The notes: generated from the sequence alone by a model not told the origin. DNA of 64,000 nucleotides from DATMTS01 sp035564555 (GCA_035564555.1 DATMTS010000014.1:1-64000); one strand, 5' to 3'; positions 43,333 to 54,177 are shown, counted from the stretch's first letter. Numbers and translations are program-made.

Positions 43333-44505
43333 ATGCAATTCGGCATCTTCACAGTCGGCGACGTGACGACCGACCCCACGACCGGCCGCACTCCCACCGA
43401 GCACGAGCGCATTCACGCGATGTTGACGATCGCGCAGAAGGCCGAGGAGGTCGGGCTCGACGTTTTCGCCACCGGCGAGCACCACAACCCGCCGTTCGTG
43501 CCGAGCTCGCCCACGACGATGCTCGGCTACATCGCTGCCAAGACCGAGCGGATCATCCTCTCCACCTCGACTACCCTGATCACCACGAACGACCCGGTGA
43601 AGATCGCCGAGGACTTCGCGATGCTGCAGCACATCGCCAACGGCAGGGTCGACCTGATGATGGGGCGCGGGAACACGGGGCCGGTGTATCCCTGGTTCGG
43701 AAAGGACATCCGCCAGGGCATCCCGTTGGCGATCGAGAACTACGCGTTGCTGCACGAGCTGTGGCGCAACGATGTGGTCGATTGGCAGGGCACCTTCCGC
43801 ACGCCGCTGCAGGGCTTCACCTCGACGCCGCGCCCGCTGGCTGACGTCGCACCCTTCGTCTGGCACGGCTCGATCCGCTCGCCGGAGATCGCCGAGCAGG
43901 CCGCGTACTACGGCGATGGCTTCTTCGCCAACAACATCTTCTGGCCCAAGGAGCACTTCGCCCGCCTGATCGCGCTGTACCGGCAGCGCTTCGAGCACTA
44001 CGGCCACGGCACGGCGGCCCAAGCCATCGTCGGCCTCGGCGGCCAGGTGTTCATGCGCAAGAACTCGCAGGATGCCGTGCGCGAGTTCCGGCCGTACTTC
44101 GACAATGCTCCCGTGTACGGACACGGGCCGTCGCTGGAGGAGTACACCGAGCAGACCCCGCTCACCGTCGGCAGCCCGCAGCAGGTCATCGACAAGACGC
44201 TGACGTTCCGGGACTGGGCGGGCGACTACCAGAGGCAGTTGTTCCTGATGGATCATTCCGGGCTGCCCCTGCAGACCGTGCTCGAACAGCTCGACATCCT
44301 CGGCGAGGAGGTCGTGCCGGTGCTGAGGCGCGAGTTCGCGAAGGGTCGGCCCGATGCGGTTCCGGACGGTCCGACGCACGAGGCGCTCGTCGCCGCTCGG
44401 GATGCCGCCGAGCGCTCGGGTGAACCGGCTTCGGCCGGCGACACGGACGCGGCTGCGTCGGCGCACGACGGTTCGAGCGTGGATGCCCCGGAGGTGGCGC
44501 GATGA
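43333..44505 (+). CDS. LLM-class flavin-dependent oxidoreductase
   Basis: 390 residues (MQFGIFTVGDVTTDPTTGRT). Luciferase-like monooxygenase fold with FATGEHHNPPFVPSSPTTML, MLQHIANGRVDLMMGRGN and a closing PQQVIDKTL. It overlaps the next gene, a predicted NAD(P)H:FMN reductase, by 4 bp, giving the usual two-component flavin monooxygenase pair known from many actinobacteria. The substrate (a sulfonate, alkane or similar) cannot be deduced. Confidence 0.88.
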   Translation: MQFGIFTVGDVTTDPTTGRTPTEHERIHAMLTIAQKAEEVGLDVFATGEHHNPPFVPSSPTTMLGYIAAKTERIILSTSTTLITTNDPVKIAEDFAMLQHIANGRVDLMMGRGNTGPVYPWFGKDIRQGIPLAIENYALLHELWRNDVVDWQGTFRTPLQGFTSTPRPLADVAPFVWHGSIRSPEIAEQAAYYGDGFFANNIFWPKEHFARLIALYRQRFEHYGHGTAAQAIVGLGGQVFMRKNSQDAVREFRPYFDNAPVYGHGPSLEEYTEQTPLTVGSPQQVIDKTLTFRDWAGDYQRQLFLMDHSGLPLQTVLEQLDILGEEVVPVLRREFAKGRPDAVPDGPTHEALVAARDAAERSGEPASAGDTDAAASAHDGSSVDAPEVAR

Positions 44506-45173
44506 GCGACTCGTTCTCCAAACGGATCACGGTCGTCTCGGCCGGGCTCAGCCAGCCCTCATCGACTCGGCTGCTCGCCGACAGGTTGGCCGAGGCGAGC
44601 AGGGCCTTCCTCGTCGAGGAAGGCGAGGGCGTCGAGGTGACGACGATCGAGTTGCGGGACCATGCCGCCGCGATCGCGAACAACCTGGTCACCGGGTTCC
44701 CGTCGCCGGCGCTGGCCGAAGCGATCGATGCGGTGAGCTCGGCCGACGGCCTGATCGTCGTCACGCCGATCTTCAACGCGTCGTACAACGGGCTGTTCAA
44801 GTCGTTCTTCGACGTGCTCGACTCGGATGCGCTTGCCGGAACACCGGTGCTTCTCGCCGCGACGGGCGGCAGCGCGCGTCACTCGCTCGCGCTTGAGCAC
44901 GCGCTGCGCCCGCTGTTCTCCTACCTGCATGCGCGCACGGTGCCGACGGCCGTGTACGCGGCATCCGAAGACTGGGGATCGGCAGGCGAGCGCGACGGCG
45001 ACCTGATGCTGCGCATCGGCCGTGCGGCGCACGAGTTCGCGGAGCTCGTCGCGCGCTACTCGTCGCCGCGCGCTTCGGGCGATACCGTCGAACCGCGCTT
45101 GACGGCCGCCACGGGCGAGCTCTTCGTGGTTCCGTTCGAACAGCAATTGGCGAACCTGCGTGGCCGCGGGTAA
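44502..45173 (+). CDS. NAD(P)H-dependent FMN reductase partnering the LLM enzyme
   Basis: 223 residues with a flavodoxin-like fold: RITVVSAGLSQPSSTRLLAD at the start and VVTPIFNASYNGLFKSFFDV near residue 90, typical of CE1759-type FMN reductases. Start ATG 44502 overlaps the monooxygenase stop. It should supply reduced FMN to the monooxygenase. A Gly/Ser-rich C-terminal tail ends the chain. Confidence 0.85.
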   Translation: MSDSFSKRITVVSAGLSQPSSTRLLADRLAEASRAFLVEEGEGVEVTTIELRDHAAAIANNLVTGFPSPALAEAIDAVSSADGLIVVTPIFNASYNGLFKSFFDVLDSDALAGTPVLLAATGGSARHSLALEHALRPLFSYLHARTVPTAVYAASEDWGSAGERDGDLMLRIGRAAHEFAELVARYSSPRASGDTVEPRLTAATGELFVVPFEQQLANLRGRG

Positions 45174-45254
45174 CGGGTCCGGGCCGGCACCGGAGCCGGG
45201 TCGCGCCCCCTCGGCTACGGTGGTCGTGAACCGACGGAGAAGGGCATAGCGGGC

Positions 45255-46241
45255 GTGAGACTGAGGGCAGAGGGCTTCGATCGCCTTCTCGAGCCGTTCC
45301 GCCCGGAACTGGTCGCGTACTGCTATCGGATGCTCGGCTCGGCTCACGACGCCGAAGACCTCGTTCAAGACACCTTCCTGCGAGCCTGGCGGGCGCGGGA
45401 TCAGTACGACGCGACGCGCAGTTCGCTGCGCACCTGGCTGTACCGCATCGCGACCAACGTCTGCCTGACCGCGTTGGAGGTGCGGGGTCGCCGCCCGTTG
45501 CCGTCAGGGCTGGTGGCCGCATCCGACCCGCTCGGGCCGCTCGTGCCGGGGGAGAACGTCGCGTGGCTCCAGCCCTTTCCCGACTCCTTGTTGGAGGCAG
45601 GCGATCCCGCCGGTACCGTCGTCGATCGCAGCACCTTGCGCTTGGCGTTGGCCGCCGCCCTGCAGCATCTTTCCGCGCGTCAGCGTGGTGCGCTGATCCT
45701 GCGTGACGTTCTCACCTTCTCCGCAGCCGAGACAGCGGAGATCCTCGACACCACCGTTGTTTCGGTGAACAGTTCTCTGCAGCGGGCACGTGCCCGCCTG
45801 AAGGGACAGGGGGTGCGCCAGGAGCGCGTCAGCGAACCTTCCGCTGCCGAGCAGCGTGCCTGGGTCGACCGCTACATGGATGCGTTCGAGCGCGCAGACG
45901 TCGATGGTCTCAAGCGGCTGCTCACCGACGATGTGCTGATGGAGATGCCACCGATGCTCAACTGGTTCGTCGGCCGCCGCAAGTACGGCCAGTTCATGGA
46001 GTGGGTATTCGAGAAGGCCGGAACCGATTGGCGGTTGAAGGCGGTCACAGCCAATGGGCAGCCGGGATTCGCCGCCTATCGCCGCGTCGGCGCCGTGTAC
46101 GTGCTGCACACCCTCCAGGTCTTTGCAGTGACCGCCGAAGGCATCAGCCGCAATTCGGTGTTCCAGGACTCCGAGGTCTTCACGTCTTTCGGTCTGGCGG
46201 CCGAACTCGGCGCGCACGGGGCTGTCGCGCTCGATTCCTGA
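45255..46241 (+). CDS. ECF sigma factor with C-terminal SnoaL-like domain (SigJ/SigG-type)
   Basis: 328 residues from GTG 45255. Sigma region 2 is PELVAYCYRMLGSAHDAEDL then VQDTFLRAWR. Region 4 is LSARQRGALILRDVLTFSAA and TTVVSVNSSLQRARARLKGQ. The last 110 residues form an NTF2/SnoaL-like domain (AWVDRYMDAFERADVDGLKR), the hallmark of ECF41-type factors whose C-terminus controls activity in cis. No anti-sigma gene is adjacent, as expected for this group. The SnoaL-like gene downstream could be a target. Confidence 0.88.
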   Translation: MRLRAEGFDRLLEPFRPELVAYCYRMLGSAHDAEDLVQDTFLRAWRARDQYDATRSSLRTWLYRIATNVCLTALEVRGRRPLPSGLVAASDPLGPLVPGENVAWLQPFPDSLLEAGDPAGTVVDRSTLRLALAAALQHLSARQRGALILRDVLTFSAAETAEILDTTVVSVNSSLQRARARLKGQGVRQERVSEPSAAEQRAWVDRYMDAFERADVDGLKRLLTDDVLMEMPPMLNWFVGRRKYGQFMEWVFEKAGTDWRLKAVTANGQPGFAAYRRVGAVYVLHTLQVFAVTAEGISRNSVFQDSEVFTSFGLAAELGAHGAVALDS

Positions 46242-46371
46242 GCATTCGAACAGCACGGGCGTGGGGAGGGCCGGCTCTCTCGTCGCGGACGATGAGTTCC
46301 GACCGGCCTGCCGGTATGTATTCGTGAATTCGCCGGACCGACCCTGCGAATCGAGCACAAGGGAGAATCCG

Positions 46372-46782
46372 ATGTCAGACATCCGTGCAGAAGACGAGGC
46401 CGCCATCCGGGCCGTGCTGATCGACTCGTACCAGGCGTGGGACGCCGGCGACGCAGACGGAATGGTCGCCGATTACGCAGAGGGTGCGACCGCCATTATG
46501 ACGGGTTCGCTGCGCGCCGGCCGTGACGCGATCCGCGACGGCATGGCTCTCGCCTTCGAAGGGCCGCTCAAGGGCACTTCGACCCGCAACAAGCAACTTG
46601 CCATCCGGTTCCTCGGCACGGACGCCGCGATCGTGGTCACCGAATCCGGCATCCTGTTCCCGGACCAGGCCGAGGTACCGGACGCCGCGAAGGTGAACGC
46701 GACCTGGGTCTTCGAGAAGCGCGACGGCAGGTGGCTGATCGCCGCATATCACAACAGCCCGGTGCTGGCGCCAGTGCACTGA
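46372..46782 (+). CDS. SnoaL/DUF4440-like NTF2-fold protein
   Basis: 136 residues from ATG 46372. The NTF2 fold is indicated by AIRAVLIDSYQAWDAGDADG near the start and TWVFEKRDGRWLIAAYHNSP at the end, typical of DUF4440 ketosteroid-isomerase-like proteins. It follows an ECF41-type sigma gene by about 130 bp and is a plausible member of its regulon. Its TGA stop lies inside the first copy of the following tandem repeat. Confidence 0.8.
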   Translation: MSDIRAEDEAAIRAVLIDSYQAWDAGDADGMVADYAEGATAIMTGSLRAGRDAIRDGMALAFEGPLKGTSTRNKQLAIRFLGTDAAIVVTESGILFPDQAEVPDAAKVNATWVFEKRDGRWLIAAYHNSPVLAPVH

Positions 46783-46876
46783 ACCGGCTCCATCGGGCGT
46801 GCACTGAACCGGCTCCGCTGGGCGCTGTACTGAACCGGCTCCTGGGCGCTGTACTGAACCGGCTCCATCGGGCGCT
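46778..46876. repeat. Tandem repeat A: four copies of about 25 bp starting at the stop codon
   Basis: ACTGAACCGGCTCC occurs at 46778-46791, 46803-46816, 46829-46842 and 46853-46866, with spacers CATCGGGCGTGC, GCTGGGCGCTGT and TGGGCGCTGT and a trailing CATCGGGCGC. The first copy contains the TGA of the SnoaL-like gene. The period (24-26 bp) and drift show recent tandem amplification. The segment 46783-47113 holds this, a palindromic element and a second repeat, and no gene. Confidence 0.75.
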
Positions 46877-46950
46877 ATTGCAGGAGAAATACGTGACACG
46901 CGGTGCTGGGTGGCGCGGCGCGCCGGGGCCGCGGCGATTTCTCCTGTAAT
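46877..46950. repeat. Palindromic element between the two tandem repeats
   Basis: ATTGCAGGAGAAAT (46877-46890) and ATTTCTCCTGTAAT (46937-46950) are reverse complements with one mismatch, enclosing 46 GC-rich bases. The shape suits a REP-like or mobile palindromic element or a large hairpin terminator. Confidence 0.55.
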
Positions 46951-46959
46951 CCCGTCAGC

Positions 46960-47030
46960 GACGCGAGCCGGATCGGCCGACGCGAGCCGGATCAGCGACG
47001 CGAGCCGGGTTGACCGACGCGAGCCGGATC
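46960..47030. repeat. Tandem repeat B: four copies of 18-19 bp
   Basis: GACGCGAGCCGGATC begins at 46960, 46979, 46997 (as GACGCGAGCCGGGTT) and 47016, separated by GGCC, AGC and GACC. It lies in the 5' region of the P-type ATPase gene, 84 bp before its GTG, and might change spacing to a promoter. Unlike repeat A it has no link to a coding stop. Confidence 0.7.
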
Positions 47031-47113
47031 GGCCGGCGCGGGCGCTGCTCGACACTGTCGGCCGCCGCGGTGCAGAATCGACACCGGAGGAATGCTCGTA
47101 GAGGGGAGCGCCG

Positions 47114-49612
47114 GTGGCCGAGGCGGACCACGCGTCGGCCGGCGACGCCGCAGCACCGGCTTTCGGCGCGCCGCAAGCCGCCTCGCGCGCGTTCGGCGCC
47201 TCGCCGGATGCCGCCGGTGTCCGTGCCAGAGCCTGGCATGTCGACACGGGGCTGACGGCGGCCCAAGTGGACCACCGCGTCGAGCGAGGGCTGACGAATC
47301 ACGTCAGCGACAGGTCGAGTCGCAGCCTGTGGAGCATCGTGCGGGAGAACGTGTTCACGCTGTTCAACGGCATCGTGGTGGGCGCCTTCTTGTTGCTCCT
47401 GCTGCTCGGGCAGTGGCGGGACGCCTTGTTCGGCTTCACGGCCATCGCGAACGCGTTCATCGGGGTCGGCCAGGAGTTCCGCGCCAAGCGCACCCTCGAC
47501 CGGCTCGCTGTGCTCGACGCGCCGCTGGCCCGGGTGCTGCGCGACGCCACCGAGCACGAGGTGCCGATGCGCACGGTGGTGCTCGGCGACATCCTGATCC
47601 TGCGCCCGGGAGATCAGATCGCGGCCGACGCCGAAGTCGTGCAGTCGAACGGGCTCGAGGTCGACGAGTCGATGCTCACCGGGGAATCGGAAAGCGTCGA
47701 CAAGAACCCCGGCGAGCACGTGCTCTCCGGGTCGACCGTCACGGCCGGGTCGGCCCGCGTGCACGTGATCCGCGTGGGCGACGACTCGTTCGCCGGTCGC
47801 ATCACCGTGCAGGCCCGGCGGTTCTCTCTGGTGCATTCCGAACTGCGGGCCGCGATCAACCGCGTGCTGCGCTGGATCTCGATCGCGATCGGCCCTGTGA
47901 TGATCATCATCTTGAACGGGCAGATGCAGCACATGGGCGGCTGGCGACGGGCGATCGCGACCGGGGAGTGGCGGTTCGCAGCCGTGGGCGCGGTGGCCGC
48001 GGTGATCGCGATGATCCCACTCGGACTCGTGCTGCTGACCAGCATCACGTTCGCCGTCGGAGCCGCGAAGCTGGCCGCACAGAAGGTGCTCGTGCAGGAA
48101 CTGCCGGCCGTCGAGGGCTTGGCCCGGGTCGATGTGGTGTGCCTCGACAAGACGGGAACGCTGACCGAAGGCGACATCGAGTTCGAGGCCGTGCACGACG
48201 TGGACGGCGACAGCCGGCCCGGCTGGGCCGCCGTGCTCGGCTGGTTCGGCGCCCAACCGGATGCCAACGCCACCGCGCGCTGCCTCGCGGCTGGTTTTCC
48301 TCCGCCGGGACGCGCGGGGATGCCTGCCCTTTCGGTCGTCGGCAGCGTCTCCTTCTCGTCCGCTCGCAAATGGAGCGCGGCGACCTTCGATGCGGTCGCG
48401 GCGGGCACCTGGGTGCTCGGGGCCCCGGAACTGGTGCTCGACGGGGCGGACCCCGCCGCCTCGCAGGCATCCGCGCTGTCCGCCCGTGGGCGCCGCACGC
48501 TCGTGCTGGCGCACTGCGGCGAGCCGATCGAGGCCGCAGAAGGCGGCGACGCGGTTCTGCCGGCAGGAATGCACGCCGTCGTGCTCGTGACTCTCAGCGA
48601 ACGGATACGCCCGGACGCCGCCGGAACGCTCGATTACTTCAGGCGACAGGGCGTCGCGGTGCGGATCATCTCCGGTGACAGCCCGCATACGGTCGCGGCG
48701 GTGGCACGGGAGGTCGGCATCGACGCGGGCGCAGGGTTCGACGGGCGAGACCTGCCGACCGAGCCCGACGAACTGGCGCGCATCGCCGAGGAGCACACCG
48801 TGTTCGGGCGGGTCACGCCCGACCAGAAACGTGATCTCGTGCATGCGCTGCAGCGCAGCGGCCACGTCGTGGCGATGACGGGCGACGGAGTGAACGATGC
48901 GCTGGCGGTGAAGGCCGCCGACATGGGGATCGCGATGGGATCGGCGACGCCGGCGACGAAGGCCGTCTCGCGCATCGTGCTGCTCGACGGTCAGTTCTCC
49001 CGGCTTCCCGGCGTCGTGGCGGAGGGCCGGCGGGTGATGGCGAACATGGAGCGGGTCTCGATGCTGTTCCTGACCAAGACGGCGTACGCGTTCGCCACCG
49101 CCCTCGTTTTCGGTGGCCTGTTCTGGGGTTTTCCGTTTTTGCCCAGGCAGCTCTCGGCGACCGATGGCCTGACGATCGGCATCCCGGCGTTCTTCCTCGC
49201 GCTGATGCCCAACGCGTTGCGTTACAAGGCCGGTTTCCTCTCGCGCGCGCTGCGCTTCGTGATCCCCGCCGGGCTCGTGGTTGCTGCGATGCTGATCGTG
49301 ATCAACGCCTATGCGCGGTCCCAAGGCGTCCACAACGACGAGATCCGCAGCGCGTCGACGCTGGCGCTCGCGCTGATCGGGCTGTGGATCCTGCTCGAAC
49401 TCGCGCGACCGCTGAATTGGGTGCGGGTATCCATCGTCGTCGGCATGGTCGGCGGCCTGGTTCTGCTCTACGCGATTCCCTTCGTCGCCCACTTCTTCCG
49501 GCTTCGGCTGCCGGGTGAGCGGATGCTCGTCGTCTCGCTGGTCGCCGCCGCGGTGGGCTGCCTCGCGATCGAGATCGTGCGCCTGATCTGGGTGCGTGCG
49601 TTGCGCGACTGA
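47114..49612 (+). CDS. HAD-type P-type cation ATPase (CtpE-like)
   Basis: 832 residues from GTG 47114 after GAGGGGAG. It has membrane helices around residues 80-110 and 260-340, the actuator motif MLTGESES, the phosphorylation site LDKTGTLTEG near residue 350, and hinge MTGDGVNDALAVKAADMGIA. The fourth-helix motif reads IPLGL instead of the usual PEGL. This and the overall short form resemble the actinobacterial CtpE group, some of which move calcium or other divalents. Direction and ion are inferred only. No metal-binding N-terminal domain is seen. Confidence 0.86.
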   Translation: MAEADHASAGDAAAPAFGAPQAASRAFGASPDAAGVRARAWHVDTGLTAAQVDHRVERGLTNHVSDRSSRSLWSIVRENVFTLFNGIVVGAFLLLLLLGQWRDALFGFTAIANAFIGVGQEFRAKRTLDRLAVLDAPLARVLRDATEHEVPMRTVVLGDILILRPGDQIAADAEVVQSNGLEVDESMLTGESESVDKNPGEHVLSGSTVTAGSARVHVIRVGDDSFAGRITVQARRFSLVHSELRAAINRVLRWISIAIGPVMIIILNGQMQHMGGWRRAIATGEWRFAAVGAVAAVIAMIPLGLVLLTSITFAVGAAKLAAQKVLVQELPAVEGLARVDVVCLDKTGTLTEGDIEFEAVHDVDGDSRPGWAAVLGWFGAQPDANATARCLAAGFPPPGRAGMPALSVVGSVSFSSARKWSAATFDAVAAGTWVLGAPELVLDGADPAASQASALSARGRRTLVLAHCGEPIEAAEGGDAVLPAGMHAVVLVTLSERIRPDAAGTLDYFRRQGVAVRIISGDSPHTVAAVAREVGIDAGAGFDGRDLPTEPDELARIAEEHTVFGRVTPDQKRDLVHALQRSGHVVAMTGDGVNDALAVKAADMGIAMGSATPATKAVSRIVLLDGQFSRLPGVVAEGRRVMANMERVSMLFLTKTAYAFATALVFGGLFWGFPFLPRQLSATDGLTIGIPAFFLALMPNALRYKAGFLSRALRFVIPAGLVVAAMLIVINAYARSQGVHNDEIRSASTLALALIGLWILLELARPLNWVRVSIVVGMVGGLVLLYAIPFVAHFFRLRLPGERMLVVSLVAAAVGCLAIEIVRLIWVRALRD

Positions 49613-49684
49613 GAGAGCCGGTCTCAGCTGGATCCGACCGCCGCAGTTGGGCCGCTGGGCGTGGGCGGAGAAGTTCTGAACGCG

Positions 49685-49727
49685 GTTCCAAATTTCGAAC
49701 TCTCCCATTGCGTTCACCATGTGGAAC
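49685..49727. promoter_or_regulatory. Two copies of GTTC-N8-GAAC before the SMP-30 gene
   Basis: The motif occurs at 49685-49700 and 49712-49727, 27 bp apart, with a compressed copy GTTCTGAAC at 49673-49681. All lie within 91 bp of the start at 49764. The spacing and dyad suit IclR-type regulators, two of which are encoded in this cassette. A -10-like TTAATT follows at 49732-49737. Confidence 0.5.
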
Positions 49728-49763
49728 GTGGTTAATTCAAGTGAACAACCAAGGGAGGTTGGC

Positions 49764-50684
49764 GTGATCGGCCAGATGGAACCGCAAAGCAGCTGTGACA
49801 GCGTGCTGGCAGCCGACGCTCGTCTGAAGCTGCTCGCCACCGGCGCCACCTGGTCGGAGGGCCCGGTATGGCTGCACGGCCGGGGCGTGGTGCGCTGGAG
49901 TGATATCCCGGCCAACCGCATCCTCGAGGCCGACGTCACGACGGGAGAGTTGCGCGTCTACCGCGACGACGTCGAGTTCACGAACGGCCGCACCCTCGAC
50001 CTCGACGGCACGATCATTCAATGCTCTCATGGGCGCCGCGCGGTCGAGCGTGATGCCGGAGGCGTCGTGACGGTCTTGGTCGACCGCTGGGAAGGCGCTC
50101 GGTTCAACTCGCCCAACGACGTCGTCGTCGCCGGTGACGGCACGATCTGGTTCACGGACCCGCCGTACGGGATCGTGCAGCCGCACGAGGGGCATCCCGG
50201 TGAACGCGAGTACGGCGGTCACTACGTCTTCCGCTTCGATCCCCGCAGCGGCGACCTCCAGCCTGTCGTCACAGACATCGAGGAGCCCAACGGTCTCGCG
50301 TTCTCACCCGACGAGTCGATACTGTACGTCTCCGACACCTCGGCCGCCCTGCGCGCCGACGGAACCGGCAACCACCACATCCGCGCCTATGACGTGCACG
50401 CCGGCCGCTGCCGAGCGGGGCGCACCTTCGCCGTGATCGAGCCGGGAGTGCCCGACGGGTTCCGGGTCGACGAGCACGGCAATGTGTGGACGTCGAGCGC
50501 CGACTCGGTGCAGGTCTTCGCCCCGGACGGCGAGCGGATCGAAACGATTTCAGTGCCCGAGGTGGTCGGCAACCTCTGCTTCGGCGGAGCGGACGGCCGC
50601 ACGCTGTTCATCGCAGCCACGACGAGTGTGTACATGATCGAGACGACGGTTCGGGATGCCATAGTGGCGGGGAGGCTCGCATGA
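49764..50684 (+). CDS. SMP-30/gluconolactonase family lactonase
   Basis: 306 residues from GTG 49764 after GGGAGG. The six-bladed propeller pattern is clear: WSEGPVWLHGRGVVRWSDIP near the start, FNSPNDVVVAGDGTIWFTDP and VVTDIEEPNGLAFSPDESIL for the metal-binding blades, and GFRVDEHGNVWTS near the end. Members hydrolyse sugar lactones. The gene opens a sugar-uptake cassette and overlaps the IclR gene by 4 bp (ATGA), so a sugar-acid or lactone is the likely theme. Confidence 0.87.
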   Translation: MIGQMEPQSSCDSVLAADARLKLLATGATWSEGPVWLHGRGVVRWSDIPANRILEADVTTGELRVYRDDVEFTNGRTLDLDGTIIQCSHGRRAVERDAGGVVTVLVDRWEGARFNSPNDVVVAGDGTIWFTDPPYGIVQPHEGHPGEREYGGHYVFRFDPRSGDLQPVVTDIEEPNGLAFSPDESILYVSDTSAALRADGTGNHHIRAYDVHAGRCRAGRTFAVIEPGVPDGFRVDEHGNVWTSSADSVQVFAPDGERIETISVPEVVGNLCFGGADGRTLFIAATTSVYMIETTVRDAIVAGRLA

Positions 50685-51457
50685 GCGCTCTTCCGGTGCA
50701 TCCCACCGCGGGCGACACTCCGGCTCCCGCGGCCTTCCGCGCGGTGCAAGTGCTGGAGTTCCTGGGTTCGCGCACGGAGCCCTCCACGCTGACCGACATC
50801 GCCTCCGCCTTGGGTCTGGCGAAATCCTCCGCGTCGAACCTGGTGACCACGCTCGACGCCGCCCGCATGGTGCGCAAGTCGGGCGTCGGCTGGGTGCTCG
50901 GCTACAAGGTGCTCGAACTCGGGCAGTCGATGCTCGCCTCGACCACCCTGGTCACCGAGTTCCAGCGCATCGCGAACGTGCTTCCGGCCCTGCAGAACGA
51001 CACGGCGCTGCTCGCCGCGCTCGATGACATGGAGGTCATCTACCTCGCTCGGCACGACGGACGGCAACCGATTCGCCTTGCCAGTGACATCGGACGCCGC
51101 ATGCCGGCATCCGTCACCGCGCTCGGCAAGGCGATGCTCGCCGGGCTCTCCGACAGTGACTTGGATGCCCGGCTCGCCCGCGTCACGACCCTTCCGCGGC
51201 CCACGAAACGCGCCCACCGCACCGTCGCCGATCTGCGACGGGATCTCGAGAAGGTCAGGGCGCGCGGTTACGCCATCGACGACGAACAGAACACGATCGG
51301 GGTCACATGCTTCGCGGTGTCGGTGGCCGGTGGAGGTCAGCCCATCGCGGTCTCCACCACCCTGCTCACCCAACGGGTGCGCCCCGACCTGCGCGACCGG
51401 CTGGTCGCCGACCTCACCTCCCTCGCCCGCCAGCTTTCGACCTTCGCCAACGGATAG
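50681..51457 (+). CDS. IclR family regulator of the sugar cassette
   Basis: 258 residues. N-terminal winged helix SALGLAKSSASNLVTTLDAA; effector domain with ASVTALGKAMLAGLSDSDLD and RARGYAIDDEQNTIGVTCFA. It is coupled to the SMP-30 gene and followed after 6 bp by the ABC ATPase gene, so it probably senses the imported sugar or its lactone and acts at the GTTC-N8-GAAC sites. Confidence 0.88.
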   Translation: MSALPVHPTAGDTPAPAAFRAVQVLEFLGSRTEPSTLTDIASALGLAKSSASNLVTTLDAARMVRKSGVGWVLGYKVLELGQSMLASTTLVTEFQRIANVLPALQNDTALLAALDDMEVIYLARHDGRQPIRLASDIGRRMPASVTALGKAMLAGLSDSDLDARLARVTTLPRPTKRAHRTVADLRRDLEKVRARGYAIDDEQNTIGVTCFAVSVAGGGQPIAVSTTLLTQRVRPDLRDRLVADLTSLARQLSTFANG

Positions 51458-51463
51458 GACACC

Positions 51464-52986
<1,523 letters not shown>

Positions 52987-52990
<4 letters not shown>

Positions 52991-54177
52991 GCATGAACAC
53001 GTCCCTGAAATCGACGGCGTTGGAGCCGCCGAAGGGCGCACCCTGGTACCGAAAGCTGTTCACGGTGTACGGCATGGTCGTGCTCACCGTGCTGCTCTTC
53101 GTCGTCTTCGCGATCGCGGCCCCCGGGAGCTTCCCCACCCTGCTGAACTTCCAGTTGCTGGCCTCGAGCAACTCGGTGCTGCTGATTCTCGCGCTGGCGG
53201 TCACCCTGCCGATGGTCGCGGGCAAGATCGATCTCTCCATCGGGTACGGCGTGGGTCTGTGGCAGGTGATGGCCCTGCTCTGGCAATTGCAGGGACTGGA
53301 CTACCGCCTCGTCATCCTGCTCTGCCTGGTCGGCGGCGCGGTCGTGGGACTCGTGAACGCGCTTCTGATCGAGCTCGCGCAGGTCGACGCGTTCATCGCC
53401 ACGCTGGCCACGGCTCAGGTGATCTACGCGATCACGTACTGGACGACCGGCGGACGCCAGGTGACCGACACCAACGGCACGCGGGCTTCGGCGTTCGACG
53501 CGCTCGGCAACTGGACTCTCGGCCCGATTCCCGGCGTGTTCATCATCGCGCTGGTCTTCGCCGGCTTGATCTGGGTGGTGCTGGAGTTCCTGCCGATGGG
53601 ACGCTACCTGTACGCCGTCGGCGCCAACCCGAAGGCGGCCGAGCTGACGGGCGTGCATCGGCGCCGCTACATCGTGGGCGCGATGGTCGCCTCCGGCGTG
53701 CTGACGGCCGTGGCCGGGGTGCTCCTCTCGGCGCGCCAGGCGGGAGTCGCACAGGCGAACATCGGCCCGGAGTACCTGCTGCCTGCGCTCGCCGCGGCCT
53801 TCTTGGGCTCCACGACGATCAAACCGGGTCGCGTGAACGCACTCGGCACGGTGCTGGGCGTCGTGATCGCGACGATCGGCATCTCCGGCCTCCAGCAACT
53901 GATCCCCGGCCAGTTCTTCCTGGAGCCGTTGTTCAACGGCCTCACCCTGGTGGCGGCCATCACGATCGCATCGCTCGCCAGCCGGCGACGGCTCGGCCGT
54001 GCAGACGCGCCGAGCACCGCCGGCACGCCGGCCGCACCACCGGCTGCACCAGGCTCGCCGACTCACGGTGCCACGCCAAACGGTTCTGCGCCCGGCGCGC
54101 ACGCCGCCGCACCCGCCGAGGTCGATGCATCACCGGCGCAGTTGGCATCCGCAGCCGCAGAGGCCCCGCCCCAGTAG
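52987..54177 (+). CDS. Sugar ABC transporter permease (RbsC-like)
   Basis: 396 residues. About ten transmembrane helices over the first 340 residues (PMVAGKIDLSIGYGVGLWQV and GRYLYAVGANPKAAELTGVH are the BPD_transp_2 hallmarks). The last 60 residues are an unusual Pro/Ala-rich cytoplasmic tail (TPAAPPAAPGSPTHGA). It forms the channel of the CUT2-type importer together with its dimer. Coupled with the ATPase gene. Confidence 0.88.

Noticed and set aside
42076..44466. One 796-codon minus-strand gene reaching into the LLM monooxygenase
   Set aside because: Only the part from ATG 43191 has a signal peptide; the upstream part is the antisense of the monooxygenase gene.
46778..47030. A CRISPR array
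   Set aside because: Units are too short, the spacers are themselves repeated, and no cas gene is near.
46955..49939. A 994-codon minus-strand frame opposite the P-type ATPase
   Set aside because: It is the antisense shadow of a high-GC gene, with low-complexity Arg/His/Asp composition and no domain pattern.
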